This document shows positions 9,668 through 18,319 of a stretch of 64,000 bases of DNA, in pieces (within the stretch, counting starts at the first letter, position 1; each line of letters begins with the position of its first letter). Source of the stretch: CAUZIZ01 sp965218775 (GTDB lineage Bacteria > Acidobacteriota > UBA6911 > RPQK01 > JAJDTT01); assembly GCA_965218775.1 (NCBI GenBank), contig CBDCLS010000006.1:1116001-1180000 (forward strand). The letters run 5' to 3'. A model generated the notes under the pieces. The model was not told the DNA's origin. It ran no database searches and saw only the letters and a list, made by a program, of their open reading frames with translations. Position numbers and translations under genes: made by a program.

Positions 9668-10855
9668 ATGTTGAATCTCAATCGGTTTCCTCTTCCGAAA
9701 CTTGTGATCGGGTTGACGCTCTTATCGACCTTCCTTGCGGTCCTGTTGGCAGCTCCACCAGACGGTGCTCAGGACGGTGAGTTTCATGGGCAGCCGGCGT
9801 TGGTGATGGCCAACGACAAGCTGGAGTTGAAGGTGTTGTCCTTTGGGGGGGCGCTGGCGAGCCTGAAGCTCAAGGGCGACCGGGAGAAGATGAATCCGCT
9901 GTGGGATTCGTTTCGCGCCGACATCGAGGCAGGCAAGCCTATTCGCGAGGGCGGTTCGGTAGGGCACTTCGTTTGCGTGGATGGGTTCGGACCTGTGTCG
10001 CGGGAGGAGCGAGAGGCGGGGCTGCCGGGACACGGTGAGGCTCATACTCTGCCTTGGGTGACGCAGAGTTCCTGGAAGCGGGGCAAAGTAGCGAGCTTGA
10101 CACAGGCGGTACAGCTACCGCGGGTCCATGAAGTACTGACGCGGACGATCGAGATGATCGACGGCGAAAACGTCGTCTATGTCCGAAGCCGTCTCAAGAA
10201 TCTATTGGCGTTTGACCGGCCGATCTGTTGGGCTGAGCATGCGACGATCGGCTCGCCGTTTTTGGAACGCGGCGTGACGGTGGTCGACATGTCGAGGAAT
10301 CGGGCGATGACCCGCCCGCATGAAGGCCGGCGGCCTCGGCTGCACCGGCTGCCGTCGGGCGTAGAGTTCGAATGGCCTATGTCGCCCACGCTGGAAGGCG
10401 GCAAGACGGACTTGCGGGCAGCGCCGAAGCCGTCGGATTCTCTCGGCCATACGACTCATCTGATGACCGGACGGGAGCATGCATTCGTCACAGCATTGCA
10501 TCCCGAGAAGCGGTTGCTGCTTGGCTATGTTTTCAAAACGTCGGAGTCACCCTGGCTTCAGACTTGGGAGCACTATCCGCCGGCAGGAATGATGGCGAGG
10601 GGGCTCGAGTTTGGGACCCAGGCTTTCGACCTTTCGCGGCGAACGGTGATTACGGAAAACAAGCTGTTTGGTGAGTTTTTGTATCGATGGTTGCCGGCGA
10701 GTTCGGAGATCGAGACGAGTTTCCTGATGTTTTGGACCCGGACGCCCGAAGGGTTTGCCGGTGTGAGCGAGGTTGAGGTGAAGGGCGGGAAGGTGCATGT
10801 CCGCGATGATCGTTCGGGGCAGTCGATGACGTTGAGTGCGTCGCGAGGTTTGTGA
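9668..10855 (+). CDS. Exported galactose-mutarotase-fold protein
   Basis: A 395-residue protein with a signal peptide (LPKLVIGLTLLSTFLAVLLAAPP). ATG 9668 is chosen; TTG 9662 is nearer to a GGAG and is a real alternative. The body resembles aldose-epimerase/mutarotase-like beta-sandwich proteins: a starting strand ANDKLELKVLSFGGALASLKL, a central WAEHATIGSPFLE, and WLQTWEHYPPAG near the C-terminus. It follows the sulfatase and sialidase-fold genes on the same strand after about 100 bp, so I infer a role with them in handling sugars released outside the cell. No catalytic residues can be named with confidence. Confidence 0.6.
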   Translation: MLNLNRFPLPKLVIGLTLLSTFLAVLLAAPPDGAQDGEFHGQPALVMANDKLELKVLSFGGALASLKLKGDREKMNPLWDSFRADIEAGKPIREGGSVGHFVCVDGFGPVSREEREAGLPGHGEAHTLPWVTQSSWKRGKVASLTQAVQLPRVHEVLTRTIEMIDGENVVYVRSRLKNLLAFDRPICWAEHATIGSPFLERGVTVVDMSRNRAMTRPHEGRRPRLHRLPSGVEFEWPMSPTLEGGKTDLRAAPKPSDSLGHTTHLMTGREHAFVTALHPEKRLLLGYVFKTSESPWLQTWEHYPPAGMMARGLEFGTQAFDLSRRTVITENKLFGEFLYRWLPASSEIETSFLMFWTRTPEGFAGVSEVEVKGGKVHVRDDRSGQSMTLSASRGL

Positions 10856-10876
10856 GTCTTGGATTTAGCTCGGTAG

Positions 10877-10935
10877 GAACTCAAGCGGTCTGGTGCCGAC
10901 GGGGGAGCAGCTGGACCTCAGCATGGTAGGGATAT
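10877..10935 (+). pseudogene. 3'-end relic of a propeller kinase gene
   Basis: About 60 bp closely match, allowing one inserted base and a few changes, the reverse complement of 60890-60930, which encodes the C-terminal ELKRLVPTGE of a kinase-propeller gene plus its 3' flank (ctggacctc then gtaggg). Only this tail is left. Confidence 0.5.
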
Positions 10936-10999
10936 AGCCCCATTTATTTCTCGGAGCAACATATAAAGCATCCCCCTGAGATTGCCCTTCCAGAACGGG

Positions 11000-11845
11000 T
11001 CAATGCCCCGGCAGACTGCAAAGCACAGCCATCTCGCCTCGCTTGGCAATCTGCTCATCGAAGTGTTTCAGTATCTTCTCCCGCCGGGCCATCACTCCCT
11101 TGATCTCATTATTCGTCAGCGCGTCGCCCAGACGCCGCTTCACGACCTCCCGGCTCAGTTGCCGCATCCCGTCGTAGAATCTCCTGTCCAGTTTGCAGTT
11201 CTTCAGGTTCTCGGGGGACCTCAGCTCCTTGTGCCATCGAAAGGCCCGGGTGAAGTCGATCATCACCAGCTTCCAGTCTTCGGTAATGAGCAGATTCCCC
11301 AGGTTCGGATCGGTGTTGTAAACCAGTTCGTTAAAGATCCGGACCTGGTACATCTGATCGTTCCATTGGGCCAGGTTCGGAGCTTTGATCTTCTGCTCGT
11401 AGCGTGCCCTCTCCATCATTTTTACCCGGTCGACCCACCAGGTCACCGACGCCCTCTTCCTTTTGATCTTGCGCTTGACCGAGACCGGAATCATGTGCAG
11501 ATTCAGGAGCCGGTCCAGGCGGTAAGCGGCAATGTTGTACTTGTAGTTATCCCGGAAGTTCAGCTCCCTGCCCCGGGGCGTTGTGAAGGAGGGCTTAGAG
11601 ACATCGATCGTCTGGACGCTGGCGTCGTGGGTTTGCTGTCCGTCGGAAAGGGTAGCTCGCCGTGTCCCAGTGACACCGGTGGAGACCTTCTGCATCTTGA
11701 CCACTTTTGCCCTGAGCAGAAACGCCTCCTTCTCGGCATCAGACCAGGTGGCCGAAAGGGTGGAGGGTGGCGGCTGCGACCACAGGGCGGGAGAAGGGAT
11801 GAGCAGGAGCCAATAGGCAAACATTACGGTCGATTTCTTGAGCAT
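11000..11845 (-). CDS. Exported kinase-like protein, unknown function
   Basis: ATG 11845 is preceded by AGGAGG with 7-nt spacing and opens a signal peptide (MLKKSTVMFAYWLLLIPSPALWSQ); the frame extends further upstream but without ribosome-binding signals. The 281-residue product has a kinase-like C-terminal half: VYNTDPNLGNLLI resembles the Dx4N catalytic loop and LVMIDFTRAFRW resembles the metal-binding D of HipA/PI3K/FAM20-like folds. That spacing (D, N, then D about 14 residues later) is typical of the superfamily. An exported bacterial protein of this type is unusual; substrate and activity are unknown. It stands alone, transcribed leftward. Confidence 0.6.
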   Translation of the reverse strand: MLKKSTVMFAYWLLLIPSPALWSQPPPSTLSATWSDAEKEAFLLRAKVVKMQKVSTGVTGTRRATLSDGQQTHDASVQTIDVSKPSFTTPRGRELNFRDNYKYNIAAYRLDRLLNLHMIPVSVKRKIKRKRASVTWWVDRVKMMERARYEQKIKAPNLAQWNDQMYQVRIFNELVYNTDPNLGNLLITEDWKLVMIDFTRAFRWHKELRSPENLKNCKLDRRFYDGMRQLSREVVKRRLGDALTNNEIKGVMARREKILKHFDEQIAKRGEMAVLCSLPGH

Positions 11846-12328
11846 TTGCTTACCTCCTGATTTGATCCAACACGGGCGGCGGTGGGAGTCGCCAAAGTGG
11901 CCATCCCACGCTCCTGGATTCCCAGACGGAACAAAGCGGCTGCTTTCCTCAGGGGAGCGGCTCTTCTGGGCGTCTTTTTCATAGCCTCTCACAGATGTCC
12001 TCAATGGTCAAAGCGCAATCGTAGCCGACGAACTATCATTCCCACACAAAGCTTTGGTCTGGCTAGGGGGACTTGGTGCTCCCTTCCACAGATACGATGA
12101 TGTACAGGGCCGGCCGGTGAAGCTCAGGTTCTACTTGGAGCAGGCGAGCCTCTTTTCCTTCCAATTCGTCTCGGACTAGAAGGGCAAGCCGAAGAAGAAA
12201 GCCTTCGCTCGCTTCAGGAACTCATTCGGCTGGTGCCGACGGGGGATTGACGACCCGGGGGCATGCGGTGCCACGAAAGGGCGAAACGCTGGCGTAGTCG
12301 CCCCATAGGAAAGACACCTCCCCTATCA
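11846..12328. other. Intergenic spacer with two gene tails
   Basis: No intact gene is visible between the kinase-like gene and the IS element. The spacer holds the tail of a propeller gene (12085-12179) and a 3'-end scrap of a propeller kinase gene at 12218-12250 (ELIRLVPTGD then stop). Nothing else is recognised. Confidence 0.5.
12085..12179 (+). pseudogene. C-terminal relic of a propeller protein gene
   Basis: The frame reads GRPVKLRFYLEQASLFSFQF and ends at TAG 12177-12179. This matches the C-terminal strand of the intact gene at 49553-51103 (GKPVRLCFVMKDADLYSLRF). No start codon or upstream body survives, so it is a decayed fragment. Confidence 0.55.
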
Positions 12329-13798
12329 GGACATTCCCCAAAAATTGAGGGTGAATTCTCTCAAGTAGTTGAGAACAAGAGAGTAGGGCGATAAGGGAAG
12401 TGGGATGGGTTGAAATTGGGAGAAAATGGGGGAACTGTCGACCCCCAAAAGTGTGGGTCCCTAGCGCTTAGACTGGTTGGCGGAACTCCAAACCTAACAA
12501 CCAATTAAGCGGAGGGACCCAGATGCATGATGCCAAAGTAGCGTGGAAGATTCGAGAGCAGCTGAGAGAATTTTCGGGGAAGGTCTCTGAAGGATTACCG
12601 AAGACCGCCGCTCGTTTGATCCGGGAGGTGCTCTACGGGATGCAGTGTCGGGCGTCGGTCCGGCTCAGCGAGATTGCGCGAGCACTGGAGGAGGAGATCG
12701 CTCTGAAGAAAGTCATCGAGCGGCTGAGCCGCCAACTCAACCGTCAGGGATTGAGAGGAGCGGTGGGAAAGAATCTGCTGGAGTTGGCGGCCTGGCGGGT
12801 GGAGAAGGAGACGCTGTTGATTGTGGACCCCACGGATGTGAGTAAGCCATATGCCCGGAAGATGCAATACCTGGCGCGGGTCCGGGACGGCTCCCGAGGG
12901 GAGATCCGAGATGGATACTGGTGCTGTGAGGTGGTCGGAGCGAGGCGGGGGAGTGCCGAGGTGCTGCCGTTGTACCAGGAGCTGTACTCGCAGAAAGCGC
13001 CGGACTTTGTGAGCGAAAACGACGAGATCCTCAAGGCGATTGGGCGAGTCTCCAAAGCCACCCAAGGGCGAGGGATCTGGGTGATGGACCGGGGAGGGGA
13101 TCGGGAGGAGATCCTCGAAGTCCTGCTGAAGCGGGGACACCCGTTCCTGGTGTGCCAGCGGGGGGATCGTCACCTGATCTCAGGGCGCAGCAAGAAGAGC
13201 GCCGAGGAGTGGGCGCGTGGTTGTCGGCGCCGCTACCGGGAAGTCGTGATCAAGGAGACGAGTGCGGGGGAGAAGGTCTACCGGTTGGAGTTTGGGGCCC
13301 GAGGGGTGCGTTTGCCCGGTTTCGACCAATCGCTGTACCTGGTGGTGGTGGATGGCTTTGGCCCCCGTCCCCTGATGCTTCTGACGAACCAGACGGTCAA
13401 ACGCTCGCGCAAGAGCCAGTGGCGGGTGGTCGAGAGCTATCTGAGCCGCTGGCGTGTCGAGGAAACGATCCGATTTATCAAGCAGAGCTACGAGTTGGAA
13501 GACATCCGTTTGCTCAAGTATGAGCGCCTGCGCAATATGGCCGCCTTGGTCATGATCGCCGCCTTCTTCGCCTGTGTCTATCTGGGTAAAAGGGCCAAGC
13601 TGGCCCTTCTGGTCCAACACATCGAGCAGGCAGCCAAACGGATCTACGGCATCCCGGAGTTCCGCTTCTATGCCATAGCCGATGGCATCAAGCAGCTCCT
13701 ATTCGGCCGCCACAGCGGGATTGGCGGGGCTCGACCCGATCCCAGCTCCCGTCAGCTGTCCCTGCTTCCTCTGGGCCTCTGAAAAATGGGGAATGTCC
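12329..13798 (+). mobile_element. Complete IS4-like insertion sequence, 1470 bp
   Basis: A single transposase gene is bounded by inverted ends: ggacattcccca at 12329-12340 and its reverse complement at 13787-13798 (12 of 12). The hexamer ccctat occurs just outside both ends (12321-12326 and 13804-13809) and may be part of a degraded target duplication. The intact ends and open transposase suggest a recent, possibly active copy. Confidence 0.85.
12523..13782 (+). CDS. DDE transposase, IS4-like
   Basis: A 419-residue transposase with an RNase H-like DDE core. Candidate acidic residues are D102 in LIVDPTD, D189 in WVMDRGGDR (the DRG motif common in IS4-type enzymes) and E313/E314 in WRVEETIRFIKQSYELEDIR, followed by LRNMAALV as in IS4 relatives. 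ATG 12523 follows GGAGGG. The gene fills the element between its inverted ends, with about 180 bp upstream for a promoter. The exact IS subgroup would need a database comparison. Confidence 0.88.
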   Translation: MHDAKVAWKIREQLREFSGKVSEGLPKTAARLIREVLYGMQCRASVRLSEIARALEEEIALKKVIERLSRQLNRQGLRGAVGKNLLELAAWRVEKETLLIVDPTDVSKPYARKMQYLARVRDGSRGEIRDGYWCCEVVGARRGSAEVLPLYQELYSQKAPDFVSENDEILKAIGRVSKATQGRGIWVMDRGGDREEILEVLLKRGHPFLVCQRGDRHLISGRSKKSAEEWARGCRRRYREVVIKETSAGEKVYRLEFGARGVRLPGFDQSLYLVVVDGFGPRPLMLLTNQTVKRSRKSQWRVVESYLSRWRVEETIRFIKQSYELEDIRLLKYERLRNMAALVMIAAFFACVYLGKRAKLALLVQHIEQAAKRIYGIPEFRFYAIADGIKQLLFGRHSGIGGARPDPSSRQLSLLPLGL

Positions 13799-13975
13799 AG
13801 AAGCCCTATACATGTCCCTTGTTGCCGTAGTAGCATAAGCTCAAATCGCTCGGAAGAATGCGAGATTAGTCAATCTTCGACGGCTGGTTTTCGTGCGAAA
13901 GCCATAAGACCGGACCTTGGACGATCGCTTCTCTTATCTATCAGACTTCCGAGCCAGTGCCTAGGGAGGTGCATC

Positions 13976-15340
13976 ATGCGAGGAATCCGGATTGTGGGGT
14001 GGATGTTTGCAGTCCTTCTGCCGGCTGCCTGCACAGGGGATGTCAATGAAGCTCTAGTTGCAGCGGCGGCCGAGGGCGACGCGGTCGCAGTGCAAGCCCT
14101 ATTAGACAAAGGGGCTGAGATCAATACCAAGACAGAGGAAGGTGGAATAGCGCTGATTGTAGCCTCAGCTGGCGGGCATAAAGACACCGTGGAAGCCCTC
14201 GTAGAGAAGGGCGCGGACGTCAATGCACAAGACAACGATGGTCGAACCGCCTTGATGGCGGCGGCAGAGAAGGGACGGCTTGAGGTCGTCCGAGCCCTGC
14301 TGGGAGGCAGCGCTGCGTTGGAAGCGCAAGACAACCGGGGTAGGACGGCGTTGCTCTGGGCGGCCTTAGGAGGCCATACCGAGACGGCGCAAGCCTTGCT
14401 GACCTCGGGAGCCGAGATGGAGGCAGCGGATCGAGTCGGTGGGACGGCCTTGATAATGGCTGTTGGAGAAGGTCACGTCGATGTCGTCCAGGCACTGTTG
14501 GCAGCCGGAGCAAATGTCAATACCCAGACCAGTGATGGATCGCCTGCTTTGGCGTGGGCTGCGCGTAAGGGTGACATGGCAACGGTCGAGGCTCTGCTGG
14601 CCAAGGAAGCGGATTTGGAGGCAAAAGACAACTCAGGGAAGACAGCCTTGGCCTGGGCATCGGAGGAAGGGCACACCGAGGTGGTCCAAGCTCTCCTGGT
14701 CAAAGGAGAGGAGCGCTGGCCGCGCTCGGCGCATTATTGGGTCAATTCGAAGGACGATGAGGGTTGGACCGCCCTCATGCATGCGGCATTGAAGGGACGC
14801 GCCAATACGGTGGAGGCCCTGCTGGCTAAAGGAGGGGACGCAAGTGAGAAGACCAAACGGGGTTGGACCGCCTTGCTGATCACTGCGGCGGAGGGACACA
14901 CCCCGATTGTGCAGAGCCTGCTGGAGAAAGGCGCTGATGTGAATGCGACGACTGAAGACGGCGGGACCGCTTTAATGCAGGGGGCGTCGAAGGGTCACAT
15001 GGACATCGTGCAGTCTCTCCTAGAGAACGGGGCAGATGTCGGTGCGAAGAGCCAAGATGGCGGGACGGCTTTGACGTTGGCCGTTCGCGAGGGTCAGGGC
15101 GACGCGGTGCGAACCTTGTTAGACGCGGGTGCCGAGGTGGATACAAGCGACAACCGAGGATGGACCGGTTTGATGTATGCGGCCTCGAAGGGTCACGCAG
15201 ACATCGCGCAACTCCTATTGGACAAAGAGGCAGATATCAATGTCCAGACCGAGGATGGCTGGACACCCCTGAAGGTGGCCATCAGTGAAGGTCATTCTGC
15301 TACCGCTACATTGCTCAATAAGGCAAAGGCTGCACAGTAA
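13976..15340 (+). CDS. Ankyrin-repeat lipoprotein
   Basis: I start at ATG 13976, after AGGGAGG; the frame also runs back into the IS element but that part is not coding. The 454-residue product has a lipobox (LPAAC, Cys19), so it is probably lipid-anchored and faces the periplasm or the outside. The rest is about 13 consecutive ankyrin repeats of 33 residues with the standard TALxxAxxxGHxxxVxxLLxxGAD pattern. Repeat 7 carries an extra segment of about nine residues (ERWPRSAHYW region). Ankyrin arrays bind proteins; the partner is unknown. The IS element ends 178 bp upstream and may affect expression. Confidence 0.9.
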   Translation: MRGIRIVGWMFAVLLPAACTGDVNEALVAAAAEGDAVAVQALLDKGAEINTKTEEGGIALIVASAGGHKDTVEALVEKGADVNAQDNDGRTALMAAAEKGRLEVVRALLGGSAALEAQDNRGRTALLWAALGGHTETAQALLTSGAEMEAADRVGGTALIMAVGEGHVDVVQALLAAGANVNTQTSDGSPALAWAARKGDMATVEALLAKEADLEAKDNSGKTALAWASEEGHTEVVQALLVKGEERWPRSAHYWVNSKDDEGWTALMHAALKGRANTVEALLAKGGDASEKTKRGWTALLITAAEGHTPIVQSLLEKGADVNATTEDGGTALMQGASKGHMDIVQSLLENGADVGAKSQDGGTALTLAVREGQGDAVRTLLDAGAEVDTSDNRGWTGLMYAASKGHADIAQLLLDKEADINVQTEDGWTPLKVAISEGHSATATLLNKAKAAQ

Positions 15341-15738
15341 TCGTGGAGTTTGAGCAAGCCGACATCGCCCAGGGTGGGGTGTGAACCGAAAGCCTTCGTG
15401 CTTTCACACAGGATGAATGCCGGCAGATTATTTCCTCCTCGGGTAGAACCAGCTGAGCGGCGAATAGGCTAAATGAAAGAGAGAGCGATACCGAAGCCAC
15501 CGCACCCAAGGCCGGTGCCTGCTCCTCCTCCACCCAGACCACCTAGCCCGCCACCACCGGTGGCATACAGTTAGGAGTGCACAGCGACCTTCTCGGTCGG
15601 TCGGTCGCGGACCTGGCGGTCGTAGGTTTGATGGAGAAGGGAACTCGGCGGGCTGATCAGAAGTAATCCAGTTTCGTGTCATGACCACTACCTGGCAAAA
15701 CTGTATTAGCGGTGAAACTTGAACTAGGATTACGGAAG
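15341..15738. other. Spacer between ankyrin and SANT-repeat genes
   Basis: No recognisable large gene. The only candidate is a 33-codon proline-rich frame at 15473-15574. No repeat or terminator was noticed. Confidence 0.4.
15473..15574 (+). CDS. Possible small proline-rich peptide
   Basis: ATG 15473 to TAG 15574 encodes 33 residues, about 45% proline after residue 8 (runs such as PAPPPPRPPSPPPP). There is no convincing ribosome-binding site. It may be a peptide, or chance in GC-rich DNA. Confidence 0.2.
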   Translation: MKERAIPKPPHPRPVPAPPPPRPPSPPPPVAYS

Positions 15739-16668
15739 ATGAGCCGCCGTGCAGGTAAGCATTGGTCTCAGCGAGAGTTGGGATCGCTTTGGGCCCAGGC
15801 CGATTCTGGACTTCTTGGCAACCAGATTACTATTCCTGGCAGGACTCCAGACGCGGTGAAGCAGAAATTGTTCGATCTGCGGATACATTCACCTTACCGG
15901 TGGAGCAGAAAAGAAAAGGCGCTCCTAAGAAGGCAGGTTAGAGAGGGACTGCTGCCGGGCACTATCAGTGTTCCCGGCAGAACAGCTGTTGCGGTCGCTT
16001 CTCAACTGAGGTACCTGAGAATTTTTTTCCACCGCTGGTCAAAAACCCAGGACAGGTCTCTGCGCGGCCAATTTAGAAACGGCAAGCCTGTCGAGCAGAT
16101 CACCATTTTGGGCAAGACGAGCACAGCCATATCAAAACGGCTGCATGCTCTCGGCTTGATCAAGACTACCAGATGGACCGAAGACGAGATACAGCAGTTG
16201 AGGCAACAGGCATCTAGGGGAAAGGCAGCACCTGATATACGTATTCAGGGAAGAAGCAAATCAGCCATATACAGCAAAGCCAAGGCCACAGGTCTTGCCC
16301 TGGAACCCTCTAACAAGAGATGGGCTAAACAAGAGTTGTCCTCGCTTAGGAAACAGTCTCGCAGAGCGAGTTCGCCTGATGGGGTTCATATTCCAGGCCG
16401 CACTGCCCATGCAGTGAGGATCAAGATGAAAAGACTGCAGCTTTATCAGCCCAGAAAGTGGACCCCGAAACCATGGAGGATCACCGAGGTTAGAGAGTTG
16501 AGGAGGCTTGCGGTAATACACAGTTTTACTGCCCGTCAAGTTGCTCAAAAAGAACAATTTCGTGACCGAAGCATTGACTCGATAGCGCAACAGATGCGCC
16601 GAAACAGACTTGTTCTGAAACGAGCGGAGTGGCAGAAGTTGAACCAATTTTCAGACCCAAGAGGCTAG
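15739..16668 (+). CDS. Myb/SANT-like repeat DNA-binding protein
   Basis: I use ATG 15739, which comes just before the first repeat; GTG 15712 is possible. The 309-residue, very basic protein is built from five clear repeats of about 43-46 residues and a degenerate sixth. Each repeat has the form W-(S/T)-x4-x-L-R-x-Q ... G ... I-x-I-x-G-(R/K)-(T/S)-x2-A-(V/I)-x2-K-L-x2-L. Trp at the start of helix 1 and the late GRT-x2-A helix are features of Myb/SANT and bacterial GcrA-like helix-turn-helix units. An array of five or six suggests recognition of an extended DNA site. Codon use looks less GC-rich than the neighbours, so acquisition is possible. No partner gene is adjacent. Confidence 0.65.
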   Translation: MSRRAGKHWSQRELGSLWAQADSGLLGNQITIPGRTPDAVKQKLFDLRIHSPYRWSRKEKALLRRQVREGLLPGTISVPGRTAVAVASQLRYLRIFFHRWSKTQDRSLRGQFRNGKPVEQITILGKTSTAISKRLHALGLIKTTRWTEDEIQQLRQQASRGKAAPDIRIQGRSKSAIYSKAKATGLALEPSNKRWAKQELSSLRKQSRRASSPDGVHIPGRTAHAVRIKMKRLQLYQPRKWTPKPWRITEVRELRRLAVIHSFTARQVAQKEQFRDRSIDSIAQQMRRNRLVLKRAEWQKLNQFSDPRG

Positions 16669-16783
16669 ATGGCGGCCGGTTGGTGGACTGGCTCCAGGAA
16701 GGCCCTCGCGCCGGTCCCCAGGATTGATGCCGAAGGGGCAGTGGAAATCACGAAAACTGGAGAAGAGGGTGTGCTCTCAACTC

Positions 16784-18265
16784 TCAAGGTAGATCCGTTC
16801 GCCCCATCAAATACCGGTCGCACTCGCGCGCGGCCTCCCGGCCTTCGTTGATGGCCCAGACCACCAGGCTCTGACCCCGGCGTATGTCTCCTGCGGCAAA
16901 GACGCCCGGGATGCTGGTCAGATAGCTTCCGTACTCCGCCCGGGCGTTGGTGCGGTCATCTCTCTCGACTCCGAGCTGTTGAAGGAGCTGGTCTTCGGGT
17001 CCAAGAAAGCCCAGGGCCAGGAGGACCAGTTGGGTTTGCCACACTTTTTCGGTACCCGGGATTTCCTGCGAGGCCCAGCTTCCGTTGGTTTGCGACCACT
17101 CCACCTGGACGGTGTGTACTTCCTGGACCTGGTCGGCTGAGTCTCCCACCAGTTTCTTGGTCACGATGGAGAAGGTTCTGGGATCCTCGCCGAACACTGC
17201 GGCCGCCTCCTCCTGGCCGTAGTCCATGCGGTAGATCTTCGGCCACTCGGGCCAGGGATTGTCCGGGGCTCGCTTATCGGGAGGGCGAGGCAGGATCTCG
17301 AACTGGGCCAGGCTTCTGCAGCCTTGGCGCATGGCGGTGCCAACGCAGTCGGTACCGGTATCGCCTCCACCTATGACGACGACGTCCTTGTCTTGGGCCG
17401 AGATGTAATCGATTCCTGAGTGGCTCCCGGAGAGCAGGCTCCTGGTGTTGGCGTGCAGATACTCCATGGCAAAGTGGACGCCCTTGAGTTTACGGCCCTG
17501 GATGCGAAGGTTCCTGGGCTTGGTTGCCCCGCAGCAGAGCACAACGGCATCGAAGTTCTTCAGGAGCCTCTCTGACGAGTAGTCTCTGCCGACTTCGGTG
17601 TGGGTCAGAAACCGGACTCCTTCCTCCTCCATGAGTTCGACTCGGCGCTGGACGATCTCCTTGTCCAGCTTCATATTGGGGATACCGTAGACGAGTAGTC
17701 CTCCAACCCGGTCGTCGCGCTCGAACACCACGGCGGTGTGGCCCGCCCGATTCAACTGGTCAGCACAGGCTAGGCCGGCGGGCCCGGAGCCCACGATCGC
17801 CACCTTTTTCCCGGTCCTGATACGGGGTGGTTGCGCCGAGACCCAGCCTTCGGCGAAGCCGCGATCGATGATGGCCGTCTCGATGCTCTTGATGGTAACC
17901 GGGGAACCGGTGGGTTCCAGTACACAGGAACCCTCGCAGGGAGCAGGACAGACCCGCCCTGTGAACTCGGGGAAGTTGTTGGTCTTGTGAAGGCGATCCA
18001 GTGCCTGGCGCCACAGGCCTCGATAGACCAGATCGTTCCATTCCGGGATGAGATTGTGAATGGGGCAACCACTGGCCATCCCGGACAGAAGCTCCCCAGT
18101 GTGACAGAAGGGTACTCCACAGCCCATGCAGCGTGCTCCCTGCTGCCGGAGCTTCTCGTCTGGAATGTGATCGTGGAACTCCTGCCAATCCTTGATGCGT
18201 TCCCGGGCAGGATGGCTGTCCGGGAGTTCTCGAGGATACTCCAGGAATCCCTTTACCTTACTCAT
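16784..18265 (-). CDS. gltD: Glutamate synthase [NADPH] small subunit
   Basis: At 493 residues this is a normal-length GltD. It passes electrons from NAD(P)H through FAD and two [4Fe-4S] clusters to GltB for glutamate synthesis from glutamine and 2-oxoglutarate. The N-terminal cluster cysteines are visible in CMGCGVPFC, GCPIHN and CPAPCEGSC. The FAD site is VAIVGSGPAGLACADQL, and a second Rossmann motif is VVVIGGGDTGTDC. The C-terminal GVFAAGDIRRGQSLVVWAI is the family end. It lies 54 bp downstream of gltB on the same strand, so the two form an operon. Confidence 0.96.
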   Translation of the reverse strand: MSKVKGFLEYPRELPDSHPARERIKDWQEFHDHIPDEKLRQQGARCMGCGVPFCHTGELLSGMASGCPIHNLIPEWNDLVYRGLWRQALDRLHKTNNFPEFTGRVCPAPCEGSCVLEPTGSPVTIKSIETAIIDRGFAEGWVSAQPPRIRTGKKVAIVGSGPAGLACADQLNRAGHTAVVFERDDRVGGLLVYGIPNMKLDKEIVQRRVELMEEEGVRFLTHTEVGRDYSSERLLKNFDAVVLCCGATKPRNLRIQGRKLKGVHFAMEYLHANTRSLLSGSHSGIDYISAQDKDVVVIGGGDTGTDCVGTAMRQGCRSLAQFEILPRPPDKRAPDNPWPEWPKIYRMDYGQEEAAAVFGEDPRTFSIVTKKLVGDSADQVQEVHTVQVEWSQTNGSWASQEIPGTEKVWQTQLVLLALGFLGPEDQLLQQLGVERDDRTNARAEYGSYLTSIPGVFAAGDIRRGQSLVVWAINEGREAARECDRYLMGRTDLP

Positions 18266-18319
18266 CGATCACGTCCCTGTATTTCTGGACCGGACCTTTC
18301 GACGCTCATTGAAATTCTT

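Noticed and set aside
13976..15340. Ankyrin repeats as assembly-error tandem repeats
   Set aside because: The 33-residue units differ widely in DNA and protein sequence, so they are true diverged protein repeats.
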